From assembly GCF_004337985.1 (NCBI RefSeq), contig NC_043740.1, positions 3,595,030 to 3,659,029 of the forward strand: a stretch of 64,000 nt of DNA. Direction: 5' to 3'. The notes beneath the pieces are model-generated. The model did no database searches and was not told where the DNA came from. It saw only the letters and a list, made by a program, of their open reading frames with translations. A program made the translations under genes and the position numbers. The DNA is from Pyricularia pennisetigena. Its lineage: Eukaryota; Ascomycota; Sordariomycetes; Magnaporthales; Pyriculariaceae. Within the stretch, counting starts at the first letter, position 1. Each line of letters opens with the position of its first letter. Positions 9,632 through 20,863 of this stretch are shown in pieces.

Positions 9632-11212
9632 ATGGCGGCGGACACGGAGATGGTTTCCGATGTCGATACAAGCACAAAAAGATGGTATTCACATAACGTA
9701 CTAATCAGTGACTGTGTATCTGCTGCCTGTAGATACTGACATTTATGATTTCCAGGCAATATCTGGACAGAATAAGGACCAAACCAGGTCCTTTTACTGA
9801 CATGGACAGCTTTGACCCAGAGAGCTGCGTCTCGAGCATGGAAAAGATGTCTGTTCTGTAAGTAGGCCATGTGCTGCTGTCTTCTTAGCCCAGAGCTGTA
9901 GCATTGATGGACTAACTCCCTTCCAGGGTAATGTACGGTGGTCAAATCCTTGACAAATTTGAATAATTGGACCGGACACTCACCCTCACTTTTCCAGAGG
10001 TGCTGGCGGGCTTGGGTGTGAGATCCTGAAGAACCTGGCCTTGACTGGCTTTAAAAATATACATGTCATCGACATGGGTAAGCAGGGACCTTTGACAAAA
10101 GAGATACCTCGTTGAATCCTGATCTGACCTGTTCTCGATCCCGGACAGACACCATAGATATCTCTAACCTGAACAGGCAATTCCTGTTCCGCAAGGACGA
10201 TGTTGGCAAGTACAAGGCAGAAGTTGCCGCCCGATTTGTTGAGAAGCGGGTCAAGGGAGTCAAGATCACGCCTCACAACTGCCGCATTCAGGAGTTTGAC
10301 GACGACTTTTACATGCAGTTTCAGCTCGTCGTCTGCGGGCTGGACAGTATCGAGGCCCGCCGGTGGATTAACGCCAAGCTGTGCGAAATGGTTGACATGG
10401 ATAACCCGGACTCATTCAAGCCGCTCATCGATGGCGGCACCGAAGGCTTCAAGGGCCAGTCTCGGGTCATCTTTCCTACCATGACAGCTTGCATCGAGTG
10501 CCAGCTCGAGATCTACGCCCCTCGGCCCGCCGTCCCGCTCTGCACCATCGCTACAATCCCGCGCCAGCCAGAGCACTGCATTGAGTGGGCGCACATCATC
10601 GCTTGGGAGAAGGAAAAGCCGTTCCCAGCCCTGGATAAGGACGACCCGGAGCACATCACATGGCTGTTTCAGAAGGCGCTGGATCGCGCCAAAGAGTACG
10701 GCATCCAGGGCGTCACCTACTCGCTGACCCAGGGCGTGGTCAAAAACATCATCCCCGCCATCGCCTCGACCAACGCCATAATCGCCGCCAGCTGCTGCAA
10801 CGAGGCGTTCAAGATCGCCAGCAACGCCGCACCCCCACTCGGCCTCGAAGAGAACTACATGATGTACACGGGAGACGCTGGCATCTACACCTTCACCTAC
10901 AAGTACGAGCGCAAACCCGATTGTCCCATCTGCGGGAGCGAGGCTCGCCAGCTCGAAGTCGACCCGAACTGGACGCTGCAGGAGCTGGTCGATCATTTGG
11001 CGGTCCAGCCAGCCGCTCAGCTGAAGAAGCCCAGCATCCGCGCCGAAGGCAAGTCGCTCTACGTGCAGATGACCCCCGATTTGGAGAAGGCTACAAGGGG
11101 CAATCTCACCAAGACCCTTACCGAGCTGGGCTTGGTAAGCGGGCAGGAGATTGCCGTGACGGACCCGGCTTTTATGAGCACGGTCTTCCAATACAGGCTG
11201 CAGTTCAAGTGA
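9632..11212 (+). CDS. UBA3: NEDD8-activating enzyme E1 catalytic subunit Uba3
   Basis: Catalytic half of the Uba3-Ula1 heterodimer that adenylates NEDD8/Rub1 and passes it to Ubc12 for cullin neddylation. Exons 9632-9684, 9756-9857, 9927-9932, 9998-10077 and 10149-11212 give 434 aa. The third exon is only 6 nt. It supplies the Val-Ile of the first Rossmann strand, VLVIGAGGLGC (about residues 50-61), the ATP-binding loop. Other landmarks are [15 protein letters not shown] (81-95), Zn-binding CIEC and CPICG pairs, and the catalytic Cys at about 212 in [18 protein letters not shown]. The C-terminal ubiquitin-like/E2-binding domain follows from about 345. The length is normal for fungal Uba3. It is divergent from TEL2 and convergent with RPC40. 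Confidence 0.96.
9927..9932 (+). other. UBA3: 6-nt microexon of UBA3
   Basis: Sequence GGTAAT, flanked by CTTCCAG (acceptor, 5') and GTACGG (donor, 3'). It completes a Leu codon, encodes Val and begins an Ile codon. Without it the frame stays open but the conserved VLVIGAGGLG strand loses Val-Ile. Flanking introns are 9858-9926 (69 nt) and 9933-9997 (65 nt). Confidence 0.85.
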
Positions 11213-11575
11213 AGACGGACGGCGGCAGCGTTCTCTAATGGAAAAGTGCTTGACTAGCCTTTTGGAGACTTTTTATCGCAAGCTTGTCCAGTCAACCTTG
11301 TTGGACTTGATGCAAACTTGGAAGCTATTTCCTCTGTTTGCGCCTGGTCTGTCCTCCTACAACATAGAACAAAACAGTTTGTGGGTGGATATAATGTTTT
11401 TCTTTTTTCAGTACCGAACCTTGCCTAGACGCCGTGCCCAATGAAAATCCAAGTAAAACAAAACCGGAATCCGCACAAGATCGGAAAATGCCAGATGAGC
11501 AACGTTTCTTTAGCAGCCCCCCTCAAGATTAACCCAACAATTATTGACAAGAAAACAGCCGAAATATGCTTTCAT
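11213..11575. other. Convergent intergenic region UBA3/RPC40
   Basis: 363 bp of 3' flank for both genes; nothing else recognised. Confidence 0.6.
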
Positions 11576-12780
11576 TCACCTAACCATGTTAAGAACCTGC
11601 TCCTCTAGCTTCTTGCACTTGGTTTTAAGCTCCGCAATGGACGCGAGGAAGAGCTCATCGCTGTCCCACTGCCCAGCGCTCTCAATCGAGAAGATGAAAT
11701 GGTCTCGCTTGCGGCCAAGCTTGACCTTGCCCTCGAATTCGGCATGCCGCAAGCATTCCCTGCTGACCGTGTCGCGCATGGGATCGTTGACAACTGCCTT
11801 CATCTCGCCCTTGTGGCCCTCGTAGCCGCTGCCCTTCTCCTTGGCCTCGGCGGCGGTGACTGGCTCCAGCCTGATGACGCCTTCGGGAAAGCAGTCGCGG
11901 AACTTTTCAGCGTCTGCGCCGACGATGGGCTTGACGATGTCGATGATGGGCATGAGGCGGTACGAGGCGGTGCAGACGGGCGAGAACTTTGCGTGGTCCC
12001 AGCCGTAGCCGATGTGGGCGTGCATCTCGAGGTCGATGCCCTGGCCCGGCCGCAGCTTGGCAATCAAGATGTCCGGGTTCACAGGCACTATGGCGCCGTC
12101 GCCCGAGAAGTACTCGGTCTGCTGGCCGGCGGGCACGAATTCGATGTCGCTGGCGTAGACGTTTGACTTGATGTAGGCCTTGTTCGGATCGTTCTCGCCC
12201 GGCTTCGCGTCGGGGTTTCGGGTGCACTTGACGTTGAGCCGGAGGTTCACCGTGTTAAAGTCGAATGAGTTGTCGAAGCCGCCCGTCTCGGTCCTCTTGA
12301 AGGGCTTCATGAATTTTCGCAGCCCCTCCTTAGAGCCCTTGAGTGGGACGAGGCCCAGGCGTTGGGCGAGTACCTCATCCTGGATTACAGAGGTGTTGTT
12401 GGTTATGAAAACACGCTCGATGGCGAGGGAGGGGATCTCGGCGATCATGATACGGCGGAAGGCATTTGCAATGGAGGCGTCGACGCCGATTAGACTGAAT
12501 GAGGCTAGGTTGGGGTCATTCTGGTGGAATTCTATGTTGAGATGCTGGGCAAACTCATTGACGTCCCAGGCGTGCTCCTCGCCGTAGTGTGCGCCGGGAT
12601 AATCGGTCGATATCGTATTTGTAACTGTCTCCTTGTTGATACCGACAATCTGTGTGGTTGAGTTGGATTAGTTACTGTCGTTTCCTACCTATCGTAATAT
12701 ATAAAGCATTAAAATATGGCTAAATCACATACCTTTCGCCTGCTCAGCTCATCAGAGCTCGTACTTGTTTGTGAAGGCAT
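11576..12780 (-). CDS. RPC40: RNA polymerase I and III subunit RPAC1 (AC40)
   Basis: The alpha-like subunit shared by RNA polymerases I and III; it pairs with AC19 to nucleate assembly (family knowledge). Exon 1 (12780-12733) encodes the 16-residue MPSQTSTSSDELSRRK. It is spliced across an 83-nt intron (GTATGT donor, CACACAG acceptor) to exon 2 (12649-11576), giving 373 aa. Exon 2 starts IVGINKETVTNT and contains the RpoA/D-type dimerisation signature NAFRRIMIAEIPSLAIE at about 75-90, then the insert domain and a C-terminal return of the dimerisation fold ending KKLEEQVLNMVR. The splice is needed for a start codon at the right distance. Length matches the family (335-375 aa). Divergent from the complex I 49 kDa gene. 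Confidence 0.95.
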
Positions 12781-13619
12781 TACGTCTTTTGAGACTCTAA
12801 ATGGACGATATCGCGATTAGATTTCCAGAACTTTTTTTCCGCGTCGCAAAACTTTTGGCGGGGAGAAAGCTGCAGGGCGTTGTTAGACAGGCCCCACTTA
12901 GGGACGAATCCCTGCTTAAAATTTGAAGACAAAAATGCCATCATTCCGGCGCTGCCTACCCTGCACTACCCAAAAGGGACTTGCAGTTTTGTCGCGGCAA
13001 GGTCCATTGTCGGCTTGTTGTGTCTGTAGGGATATTATTGTAGGACCATACATAAGGTACCTGTGTGTCAAAGCTCATGGGCAGCTAGCTGCGTATCTAT
13101 GCTAGCTCAGACAGCTGCATATTTTCCTGTAGTCAATTGGATGAAGAATACCTTCAGTGACTGTTTTGATAACTTGCAAATGCATATTTTTGCAGGTTGA
13201 ATTAAAACTCTTTCTGTCTTGCATCAATGCTACATCTTCCAGGTACCAATGTCCAACAGAGCTTGGGAATTTGCATGGCGGTTCGTCGTGTTTTACTAAT
13301 TGGCCCCTGTGATTGGCTGCAGAGGTGTGGTGGCTGTGGAGCCCACGCTTGTGCCGGATATTCTGCTCGCCCGAGGCTAGGCTGAATTGGGATTTCCAAG
13401 GTGGTAAAGCTTCGGGTCAATGACCACACGGTATTCTCGACATCACATATCGTTTGTCGCCCCCCTCCCTACTCTATCAAAAAAGCTCAAGAGCTCTTTC
13501 GGATTGCAGTCATCGCCAACCGACAAAGAGGGAGCCCCTCGGGAGGACACATGCTGCTGACCTCTTTGTGGACCGGCCTTTATCAAGATCATCAATCAAA
13601 ATCGTCATAAATTTCAGCA
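12781..13619. promoter_or_regulatory. Divergent promoter region RPC40 / complex I 49 kDa subunit
   Basis: 839 bp between two start codons. No gene seen. The last 200 bp before 13620 include a pyrimidine-rich stretch (CCCCCCTCCCTACTC near 13458-13475), common just upstream of start sites in highly expressed fungal genes. Confidence 0.45.
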
Positions 13620-15255
13620 ATGGCCTCGCTCTACCGCCTGGCCGGTCGAGGCGCCTCCAAGCGTCTCTGCCTCCGTCCAGCAACCTCCTCCCAGATTCCC
13701 ATCTCCGCCGCGTGCTCCTCGGCAGCTTCAACAATAAGATCCCTGTCCTCGACCACCCGCCGCCGATATGCCACGACTCCGGACCATGCCGAGCTCATCA
13801 AGGCTCAGGCGACGCGGCTGGTGCCCGTGGACTCGGACTTCTCGAACCCGGTCGACCCCTACTCCGTGACGAACCGCAAGGATGACATTGAGGCGAACGA
13901 GCCGGGCGTCGCTGAGCGCAAGATCCGCCACTACACGGTCAACTTTGGTCCCCAGCATCCGGCCGCGCACGGTGTGTTGCGTCTGATTCTCGAGCTGAGC
14001 GGAGAGGAGATTGTTCGTGCCGACCCACACGTCGGTCTGCTGCACCGTGGTACCGAGAAGCTGTGCGAGTACAAGACGTACCTCCAGGCCCTTCCGTACT
14101 TTGACCGTCTCGACTACGTCTCCATGATGACCAACGAGCAGTGTTTCGCGCTGGCCGTTGAGAAGCTGCTCAACATTGAGATTCCTGAGCGCGCCAAGTA
14201 CATCAGGACCATGTTTGGCGAGATCACCCGTATTCTCAACCACTTGATGTCGGTTCTCTCGCACGCCATGGACGTCGGCGCTCTTACACCCTTCCTGTGG
14301 GGTTTCGAGGAGAGAGAGAAGCTCATGGTAAGGCTGTGTTGAAAGGCTTTTTGTCTTTTGAGGCATTAGCTTCTTCTGTCTGTAAGAGGCTTGGAGATGT
14401 TAACTTGATAATAGGAGTTCTACGAGCGTGTCTCTGGTGCCCGTTTCCACGCTGCCTACGTCAGACCAGGCGGTGTCCACCAGGACATCCCGGCCGGCCT
14501 GCTTGATGACATTTACCAATGGGCTACCCAGTTCGGCGACCGCATCGACGAGACCGAGGAGATGCTGACAGACAACCGCATCTGGATCAACCGTCTCCAG
14601 GGCGTTGGTGTCGTCTCGGCCTCCGAGGCTCTGGACCTCTCCTTCACCGGTGTGATGCTCCGCGGTTCGGGTGTGCCTTGGGACATCCGCAAGAGCGCAC
14701 CTTATGACGCCTACGACAAGGTCGAGTTCGACGTCCCCGTCGGTCTGAACGGCGACTGCTACGACCGCTACCTGTGCCGCATGGAGGAGTTCCGTCAGTC
14801 GCTGCGCATCATCCACCAGTGCCTGAACCAGATGCCGGCCGGTCCCGTGCGCGTCGAGGACTACAAGATCTCGCCGCCACCCCGTGCCGCCATGAAGGAG
14901 AACATGGAGGCCCTGATCCACCACTTCCTTCTGTACACCAAGGGCTACGCCGTGCCGCCCGGAGACACTTACTCGGTCATCGAGGCCCCCAAGGGCGAGA
15001 TGGGTGTCTATGTCGTCAGCGACGGCAGCGAGCGCCCTTACCGTGTTCACATCAGGGCACCTGGTTTTGCCCACTTGGCTGGCTTTGACCACGTCTGCAA
15101 GGGTCACTTGCTTGCCGATGCCGTCGCTGTCATTGGAACAATGGATCTTGTGTTTGGTAAGTTTTATTTCATCTACCTGTTTGCCTTGTTTCCGACCAAG
15201 AGACTAACGCAGAACTCATCTTTTTCCCCTCTCTACAGGTGAAGTCGATCGGTAA
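13620..15255 (+). CDS. nuo-49: NADH:ubiquinone oxidoreductase 49 kDa subunit (NDUFS2/NUO-49)
   Basis: Core subunit of the peripheral arm of mitochondrial complex I that helps form the quinone-binding pocket. Exons 13620-14327, 14415-15156 and 15239-15255 give 488 aa; introns are 87 and 82 nt. Residues 1-50 are a typical presequence, rich in Arg, Ser and Ala, ending around [10 protein letters not shown]. The mature core starts at [22 protein letters not shown], with the conserved [19 protein letters not shown] and [20 protein letters not shown]. The C-terminus is the invariant FGEVDR, which depends on a last exon of only 17 nt. Very strong match to the Nqo4/NuoD family. Codon third positions are highly G/C-biased, as expected for strong expression. 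Confidence 0.97.
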
Positions 15256-16208
15256 ACACAGTAATCAAGTCAGTTGAAAGATTTGAAAAAATATGGCATA
15301 GAGTCTAGGAAGTGCGTGGAGGGTGGGGAGGGAATTCTGCAGATGAAAAGAGATGTTTCATGGACAATAGGTGAATAACTGCGCAATATTAGGTGCTGAA
15401 ACGATGAAAAAGCAGAAAGCATTGATAATCTGGTGTCCTGGTTTTTTTGTTGGGTTTTTTCCCCTCCAACTATTTCCACCTTATAAAGCAAGGCGAGAAG
15501 AAGAAGAAGAAGAGGAGAAGAAGGGCTTGTTTTTTTCATATGTTGTATCATAGTAAGCATCGAAGGAAGAGCAACGCGCAAAGATTTCTTTTTTTTTTTT
15601 ATTCAGCAAAAACAAAGTGGGCAGAACATATGATGAGGGGGAAAAAAGAGACAAGGCAGGTTTGATGAAGCAAATCCATCTTTCCCCTGAGGTATGTGTC
15701 TTATTTTTGTCAGTGCTGGCTGGGTTTGTCCTTTGTTGCTGTTGATTTCTGGTCTTTCTGGGTTTTTATCTCAACGCTGGCTGGTTTTATTTTCTGCAAA
15801 ACGAATGGATGCTTCGTCAAAATGTCGTTGTCGTCAATAGATCTTCGAAGCTAACATAAATTAGGCAACGCAATAGATGTCGAGTTGTTTGCTTTGGCAG
15901 GATGCTAAATCATCGCGGACTGCTTGGTAGATACTATAAGGACAGGACGTTCACCGTCGCCGAGTCAGTCTTGTGGGATTCATGAAAGCAGTGAAGCAGT
16001 CTTTTCGCTGTAGGGGGGTTGTATCAGGACTTACATTCGAACTTGGTCTAGAAATCAACTATGTCGCAAGCAAATGAAGGGCTTCTTATGAAGTTTGCAG
16101 CTTAGAAGTAGCCAAAAAAAAGGCAAGACTTGGATGTTTTGGCTGGCAAATCACAAGACTAAGGATAAGCAGAACGAGAAGAGAAAAGAAGATGGGGTTG
16201 ATCGTCTC
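15256..16208. other. Convergent 3' region with GAA-rich stretch
   Basis: 953 bp between the 49 kDa subunit stop and the Cys-rich gene stop. It contains a purine-rich GAA-like repeat at about 15489-15520 and T-rich runs near 15588-15601. No gene seen. Confidence 0.55.
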
Positions 16209-17564
16209 TCAGTTGTAGTAGCGGGTCCTCACGCCAGGAGGATACCGACGCAGGACGCACTGCTCAAACGGTACCATGTGGCGGTGGCGACCCTCCGGTC
16301 CGGCTCCGACTGGCAGGCTGGCGATGGGGAGGGCGGTCGGGTTGCGGAAGCGCTGGTGTTCCTCGGGGTTGCCGCCGGTCAGGTTGGTGAAGCTGCAGAC
16401 GCCCTGCTGCTGTGGCTGCGGCTGCATGCCGGCTCCCATGTGCATGTTGGCCATGTGCATCTCGATGTCGTGCTCCTCGTGGTGATGAATTTGGTTGACA
16501 GCAGCAGAAGACTGGGGCTTGAAGACGCCGCCGTCAGCTGAGATGGCGCGCAGGGCTGGGCCCCAGTTGTGGGTTGGGACCATAGAAGGGGGGTCGATGG
16601 TGATCATGTCCTGCTTCTGATGTTTGTCTTCCTCGCCCATGTAGTGTGCAAAGTCGGAAGTGGTGATCTCGACGCCGATGTCGCTGGACTCGCGGGTGCT
16701 GGAGTTGGACGTGGTTGTGGCCTCGGCGCTCGAGGATCGGCGGTGCTTGGGGTGATTGACCTCGGTCCTGACCTCGATGGCGCCGTCGTTGGCTTTGTTG
16801 TCGCCATTGTTGCAGGTGGCGAGGAGGGTACGAGAAATGTCGACCGAGACGGCGCGGCGGCGTTCGGGGCTCAAGGAAGCGGGGGCGATGGGGGTGGCGT
16901 ACTCAATTTGGGGCTGGACTCGCTGCTGTTGCTGATCCGGAACACCACCGTCTTGGGCCACCCACTCGGGCTTGTAGGGTGTAAAGTCGGCCCTGCAAGA
17001 ACATTCGCCGCGCTGGTGGAGCTTGCGGTGGTCTTCAACCCACTCGGCGGCGTACAGGCTAGGGAGGCGGACGGCGATGGCAAGCTGACCGTCAGGACCG
17101 TGGACTTCCTGGAAGATTGGAGGAGCTCGCTGGCCGTCTTGAGGGGGAGGAGTAGGAGGGAGGGCGTAAGACATTACGGCCTGAGAGTTGTTCTTGTTGC
17201 TATGGGTGCTGTGTGCATTGTCCATGGCGGCCTTGCTCTGCTGTTCCTGTTGCTCCATCATAGCCTGGTACCGAAAGACGGCCTCGCCACCAATGATCCT
17301 TGGGCGAACGAGGTCTGGGAAGATGACGTCGCAGCCGCAGGCGCCACGCTCGTGGAGGAAGTGGTGCTCCCACTCCTGGATGAGAACGGCGCGGGTGTGC
17401 ATGATGCGGGAGCATGCCGGGCACATTTCGGGAGAGATGAAGGGCCGGGTAGCCTGTAGGCTGCAGACGGGGTTCTGGTGGACCGAGGTGGTGAGCGAGC
17501 AGGGGCGCAGGACCGGCATGGAGCAGTGGCCACAGGTATAGCCGATGAACTCTTGGAAGCACAT
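16209..17564 (-). CDS. Cys-rich protein of unknown function, conserved in fungi
   Basis: Single open frame of 451 aa starting MCFQEFIGYTCGHC. I do not recognise a named domain, but similar proteins with this N-terminus occur in many Pezizomycotina (from memory). The first 80 residues hold regularly spaced Cys and His: CGHCS, RPC, NPVC, CPACSRIMH, GACGCD. This suggests a small zinc-binding module. The rest is low in complexity, with Pro/Gln-rich and Ser-rich stretches (ALPPTPPPQDGQ, DQQQQRVQPQ), a second Cys pair (ECSCRAD at about residue 193) and His/Met-rich HHHEEHDIEMHMANMHM near 380. The last segment is QCVLRRYPPGVRTRYYN. The region upstream is unusually long (1.7 kb) and purine-rich on the plus strand, consistent with a long 5' leader. 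Function unknown. Confidence 0.8.
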   Translation of the reverse strand: MCFQEFIGYTCGHCSMPVLRPCSLTTSVHQNPVCSLQATRPFISPEMCPACSRIMHTRAVLIQEWEHHFLHERGACGCDVIFPDLVRPRIIGGEAVFRYQAMMEQQEQQSKAAMDNAHSTHSNKNNSQAVMSYALPPTPPPQDGQRAPPIFQEVHGPDGQLAIAVRLPSLYAAEWVEDHRKLHQRGECSCRADFTPYKPEWVAQDGGVPDQQQQRVQPQIEYATPIAPASLSPERRRAVSVDISRTLLATCNNGDNKANDGAIEVRTEVNHPKHRRSSSAEATTTSNSSTRESSDIGVEITTSDFAHYMGEEDKHQKQDMITIDPPSMVPTHNWGPALRAISADGGVFKPQSSAAVNQIHHHEEHDIEMHMANMHMGAGMQPQPQQQGVCSFTNLTGGNPEEHQRFRNPTALPIASLPVGAGPEGRHRHMVPFEQCVLRRYPPGVRTRYYN

Positions 17565-19260
17565 TTTGTCGGTGTCTGCCTTGATGATGCTGTCGGTGGG
17601 AATGTTGAGTGTTGATTATGGTGTGAGGATGATTTTGAGAGGGAGAGGGATGTAAAATTGTAACACTTGGATACTTCTTGACAGTACTTGAGCACTGAGT
17701 GCGCTGCGTGTTGCTGAGATGCCAGTCGGAATAGTGAATAAGGTCGTAGAGGGAAGTTGTTGGAGGAGGAGATTCAGATGGTTAGGAGTTCAGAAACAAA
17801 AGTGAAGACTGAGGTGCTAAGTAACAAGGGGAAAGTGTATGCAATGAAGACAAGATGCCAAGGTTGAGGGTTAGAAATGGTGGCAGAGGGAGGGGGTAAA
17901 GAATATGAGGGTGTAGGTGAAGTAAAGATTGCACGCGTGTATGCGCGTGGGTTATGTGTTGCCGTTACTTCGTCTGGGTGGTTGTGATTTTCAAAGTCAG
18001 TTGAAGTTATCATGACTTCAAGGTTAGCAAAATCTGGATAATCCTTACCTTGATATCTGAGGTCTTTGTTGGAAGCAGAATCAGACTCGTTGAGTAACAA
18101 AAGAAGTGAAGCCGAAAAGAAGAAGACACTTCCTCGTGGATTGCCCGTTCAGGGTGTTGGTGATCATTCAAATCGAGTTAAAGGTAAAGTGATGATTTTG
18201 AAGCCTAGAAGGAGAAGAAGAAGGAAAATCTTCTTGCCAGATAATCTGTCAGAGAAAGAAAAGAGTCCTGATATGGAATAAAATGACAAGAGAAAGTACA
18301 GGTAGATTGTCAAGATGATGGCAAACGAAACAGAAGACGAATAGTATCACATCAACGTTCAACGTTGGAGAAAGTGAGGAAGTAATATTAAAGATGATGG
18401 AGAAAAACAGCGCACCGGTCAAGGCAGCGGTGAGCTCAACGTTGAAACGCAAAGTGAAGCTTCGGAACAAGTTTGTTGAGAAAGATGATGAAGGAGAGAA
18501 ACGAAAATCAAACCAAGGCGGAAGAAGGCGGGCTTTAAATATTCAGATCCAGGGGGAAAAGTTTGCAGTAACGTAAGCAAACCAGAGAAAGAATAAACCA
18601 CAAAAGAGAATGAAAGCCATTCAGACAATATCATGGGTTGGTATTGTTGAATGATGGTGAATGGGAAGAGATGGCCTATACTTGGCTGAATACCCGATAT
18701 CAAAGTTGACCCGCCATCAGGGTCCTCAAGCGGCTTTTGACAATGCTTCAAGGTGGACAAGAGGGAGAGTATTGTCAATGGTCCCAAATCAGATACAATA
18801 GAGACGAGAAAGGCTGGGCGGGGGGCAACAGTCAGGGGGCAATACCCGGAGCATTGATGCGTACCTTCCTGATAGGGAGCATTCTTGTAAATAACGTACA
18901 GTGTGAGACCTTTCCACCGAGGTCTTTTTTACTGCTGAGGTGAAAAATAAGTCTTTGGGTTGGGATGCGTCCAGCAGTAGAGCCATGTAGACACAGCCAA
19001 AACTGACATGAGCACATAAAGAGACCCCTTCAACCAGATTCAAGAATCTGAATAGAAATGGTAGATAGTCAATCACTTTTACTAAGACATATTATAGAAT
19101 CAGGTTTAACACAGGAAATCGCTTTTTAATGATAATACATGGAGGCATCGCTATCTCTAGCATAGAAGTGGTATATGATCCCCCAGGGACAGATTTTGCA
19201 GGGTCAGTCTATAGTAGCTTTTTGGTGATACATTACAAAATAGTACAAATCCACCCTCCC
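17565..19260. other. Long upstream/leader region of the Cys-rich gene
   Basis: 1.7 kb without a credible gene. Much of 17600-18550 is GAGA/GAAG-rich on the plus strand, so pyrimidine-rich in the direction of the Cys-rich gene, with a cluster of GARAAG words around 18210-18260. Long pyrimidine-rich leaders are common for regulated fungal genes; this is inference. The right part is the COQ6 3' flank. Confidence 0.5.
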
Positions 19261-20863
19261 TCAAAACAGCTTGAACCCATTCCCGGCGGCCTGGTTCATA
19301 AAAAAGTTCTTGAGCGGCCTCGCGGCGTTGACCGCACTCAGGCCCAACGACCTCAGCGGCACCAACGGCCCGCTGCCGACCGAGTAGAGCTTGTGCAGCT
19401 TGTCGCAGACCCCGAGGATGACATGGTTGGCCGCGTACCGCTCCGCCTCGTACGGCTCGAGCGACATGCGCGTGCCAAGATCCTGCCCGTGCGCCACGGC
19501 CTCGGCGATGGTCCGCGAGAGGCTCTCGACGTCGCCCTGGCCCGCGTTCAGGCCCTGCCCGGCGAGCGGGTGCACCGTGTGCGCGGCGTCGCCGACCAGC
19601 GCCACGCGCTCGCCAACGTACGTGTCTGCATGCCGCATGCGGAGCGGGAACGACGCGACCGAGCCCTCCTGCACCTCCACAACCGGGGCGGGCAGCGCTC
19701 GCGGTGACGGCGGCGCGTCAACGGTGGCGTGCTGCAGTCGCCAGGCCAGCTCGTCGGCTTGTCCGGATGGTATCGTGTGCATGTACTCCAGGTCCACGGG
19801 GCTCAGACGGAAGGCAGCGTTGACCATGGCGGTGAAGTCGGCTGGCGAGAGGCTCTTGAGGAGGGCCGCGTAGGCGGGTGTCGTAGACCACACCAATGTG
19901 GAGTAATTACCCGGCATGGGGAGCGAGGCTATCGGACCCGAGGGCAGGAAACGTTGGTACGCAACCCTGTACATGCTGTCGTGTGCCGCGATGTCGTCTT
20001 CGAGCCTCAGGGTGGCGACCACTCCATGCCTATCATAGTCCCAGCCCTTGGCCTCAATGCCGGCAAAAGACCTCACGGGGCTGTTGGCGCCATCAGCGCC
20101 CACGAGCAATCTCGCAAACAGCTGCCTGCCGCCCGCGAGGCTGACGACGGGCCACTCGGACAGGTCCATCTCCTCGGTGTCCTTGCCGAGCGCGATGTCT
20201 TCGACGCTCGCATTGTCAAACACATCGACGCCGCCCAGCTCCTCTAGGCGCCGCAGCAGGCCCGAGGTGAGGTTGAGGTTCTCCACCATGTAGGCGATGG
20301 TGTTGCCGCGCGCCGCCTCTGCCGATCCTCCTGCCCAGTCGAATTCTATGCGTGCCCCCGTGACACCGTCCCAGACCTGCATCTCTTGATATGCCTGCAC
20401 GCGCTGCCGGTCCAGGCGAGACCATGCGCCGATCGAGTCGAGAAAATGTGCGGACGATGGCGTGAGAGAGCTGCATCGGTTTGAGTACTGATTCGGGGGA
20501 AGGCTCCAGTTTCTTAGCTTGGAGAGATCCTGCGCCTCGACGAGGGCAACTCGGAGTCCGGCGGTAGCTGGGTTCGCCCCTGGAAGGAATTGAAGCAACT
20601 TGGTCAGTTTCGAGACTATCTGTCAGGTAGAGTAGAGCTAGGTGGTAGCTTAGACAAGGTAGGCAAAAGAGCCTCGGGGAATACCTACTTAGTGCAGTCA
20701 ACAAACTAAGTCCGGCTGGGCCACCTCCTACGCAGACAACATCGTAAATGTCGAGCTTGGATCCGCTGATGCTTGTATATGAGCGCGCTGCTGTCCTTGA
20801 CCTCTTGACGACGTCGTTACACCTTCGGCAAATGTAACGTGTGGTGGATGGCCTGGACAGCAT
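19261..20863 (-). CDS. COQ6: Ubiquinone biosynthesis FAD monooxygenase Coq6
   Basis: Flavin-dependent monooxygenase of the mitochondrial inner-membrane CoQ synthome; performs C5 ring hydroxylation in ubiquinone synthesis (family knowledge). Exon 1 is 20863-20689 and exon 2 is 20579-19261; the 109-nt intron joins LLTAL to RANPATAGLRVALVE, giving 497 aa. The N-terminus is Arg/Ser-rich and acid-poor (presequence). The dinucleotide-binding GGGPAGLS is at 46-53, the DG motif LVGADGANSPVR is in the middle, and the second FAD motif VALVGDAAHTVHPLAGQGLN lies near 395-415. All hallmarks of the UbiH/Coq6 family are present, and the length is within family range. The same strand carries the next gene 3' at 16209. 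Confidence 0.95.

Noticed and set aside
10412..11191. 259-codon minus-strand open frame
   Set aside because: Antisense shadow of UBA3 exon 5.
14400..15107. 235-codon open frame on the minus strand
   Set aside because: Exactly antisense to exon 2 of the complex I 49 kDa subunit. GC-rich third positions make antisense frames open; no protein motif.
16569..17459. 296-codon plus-strand open frame rich in Gly and Val
   Set aside because: Antisense shadow of the Cys-rich gene; composition follows codon bias of the other strand.
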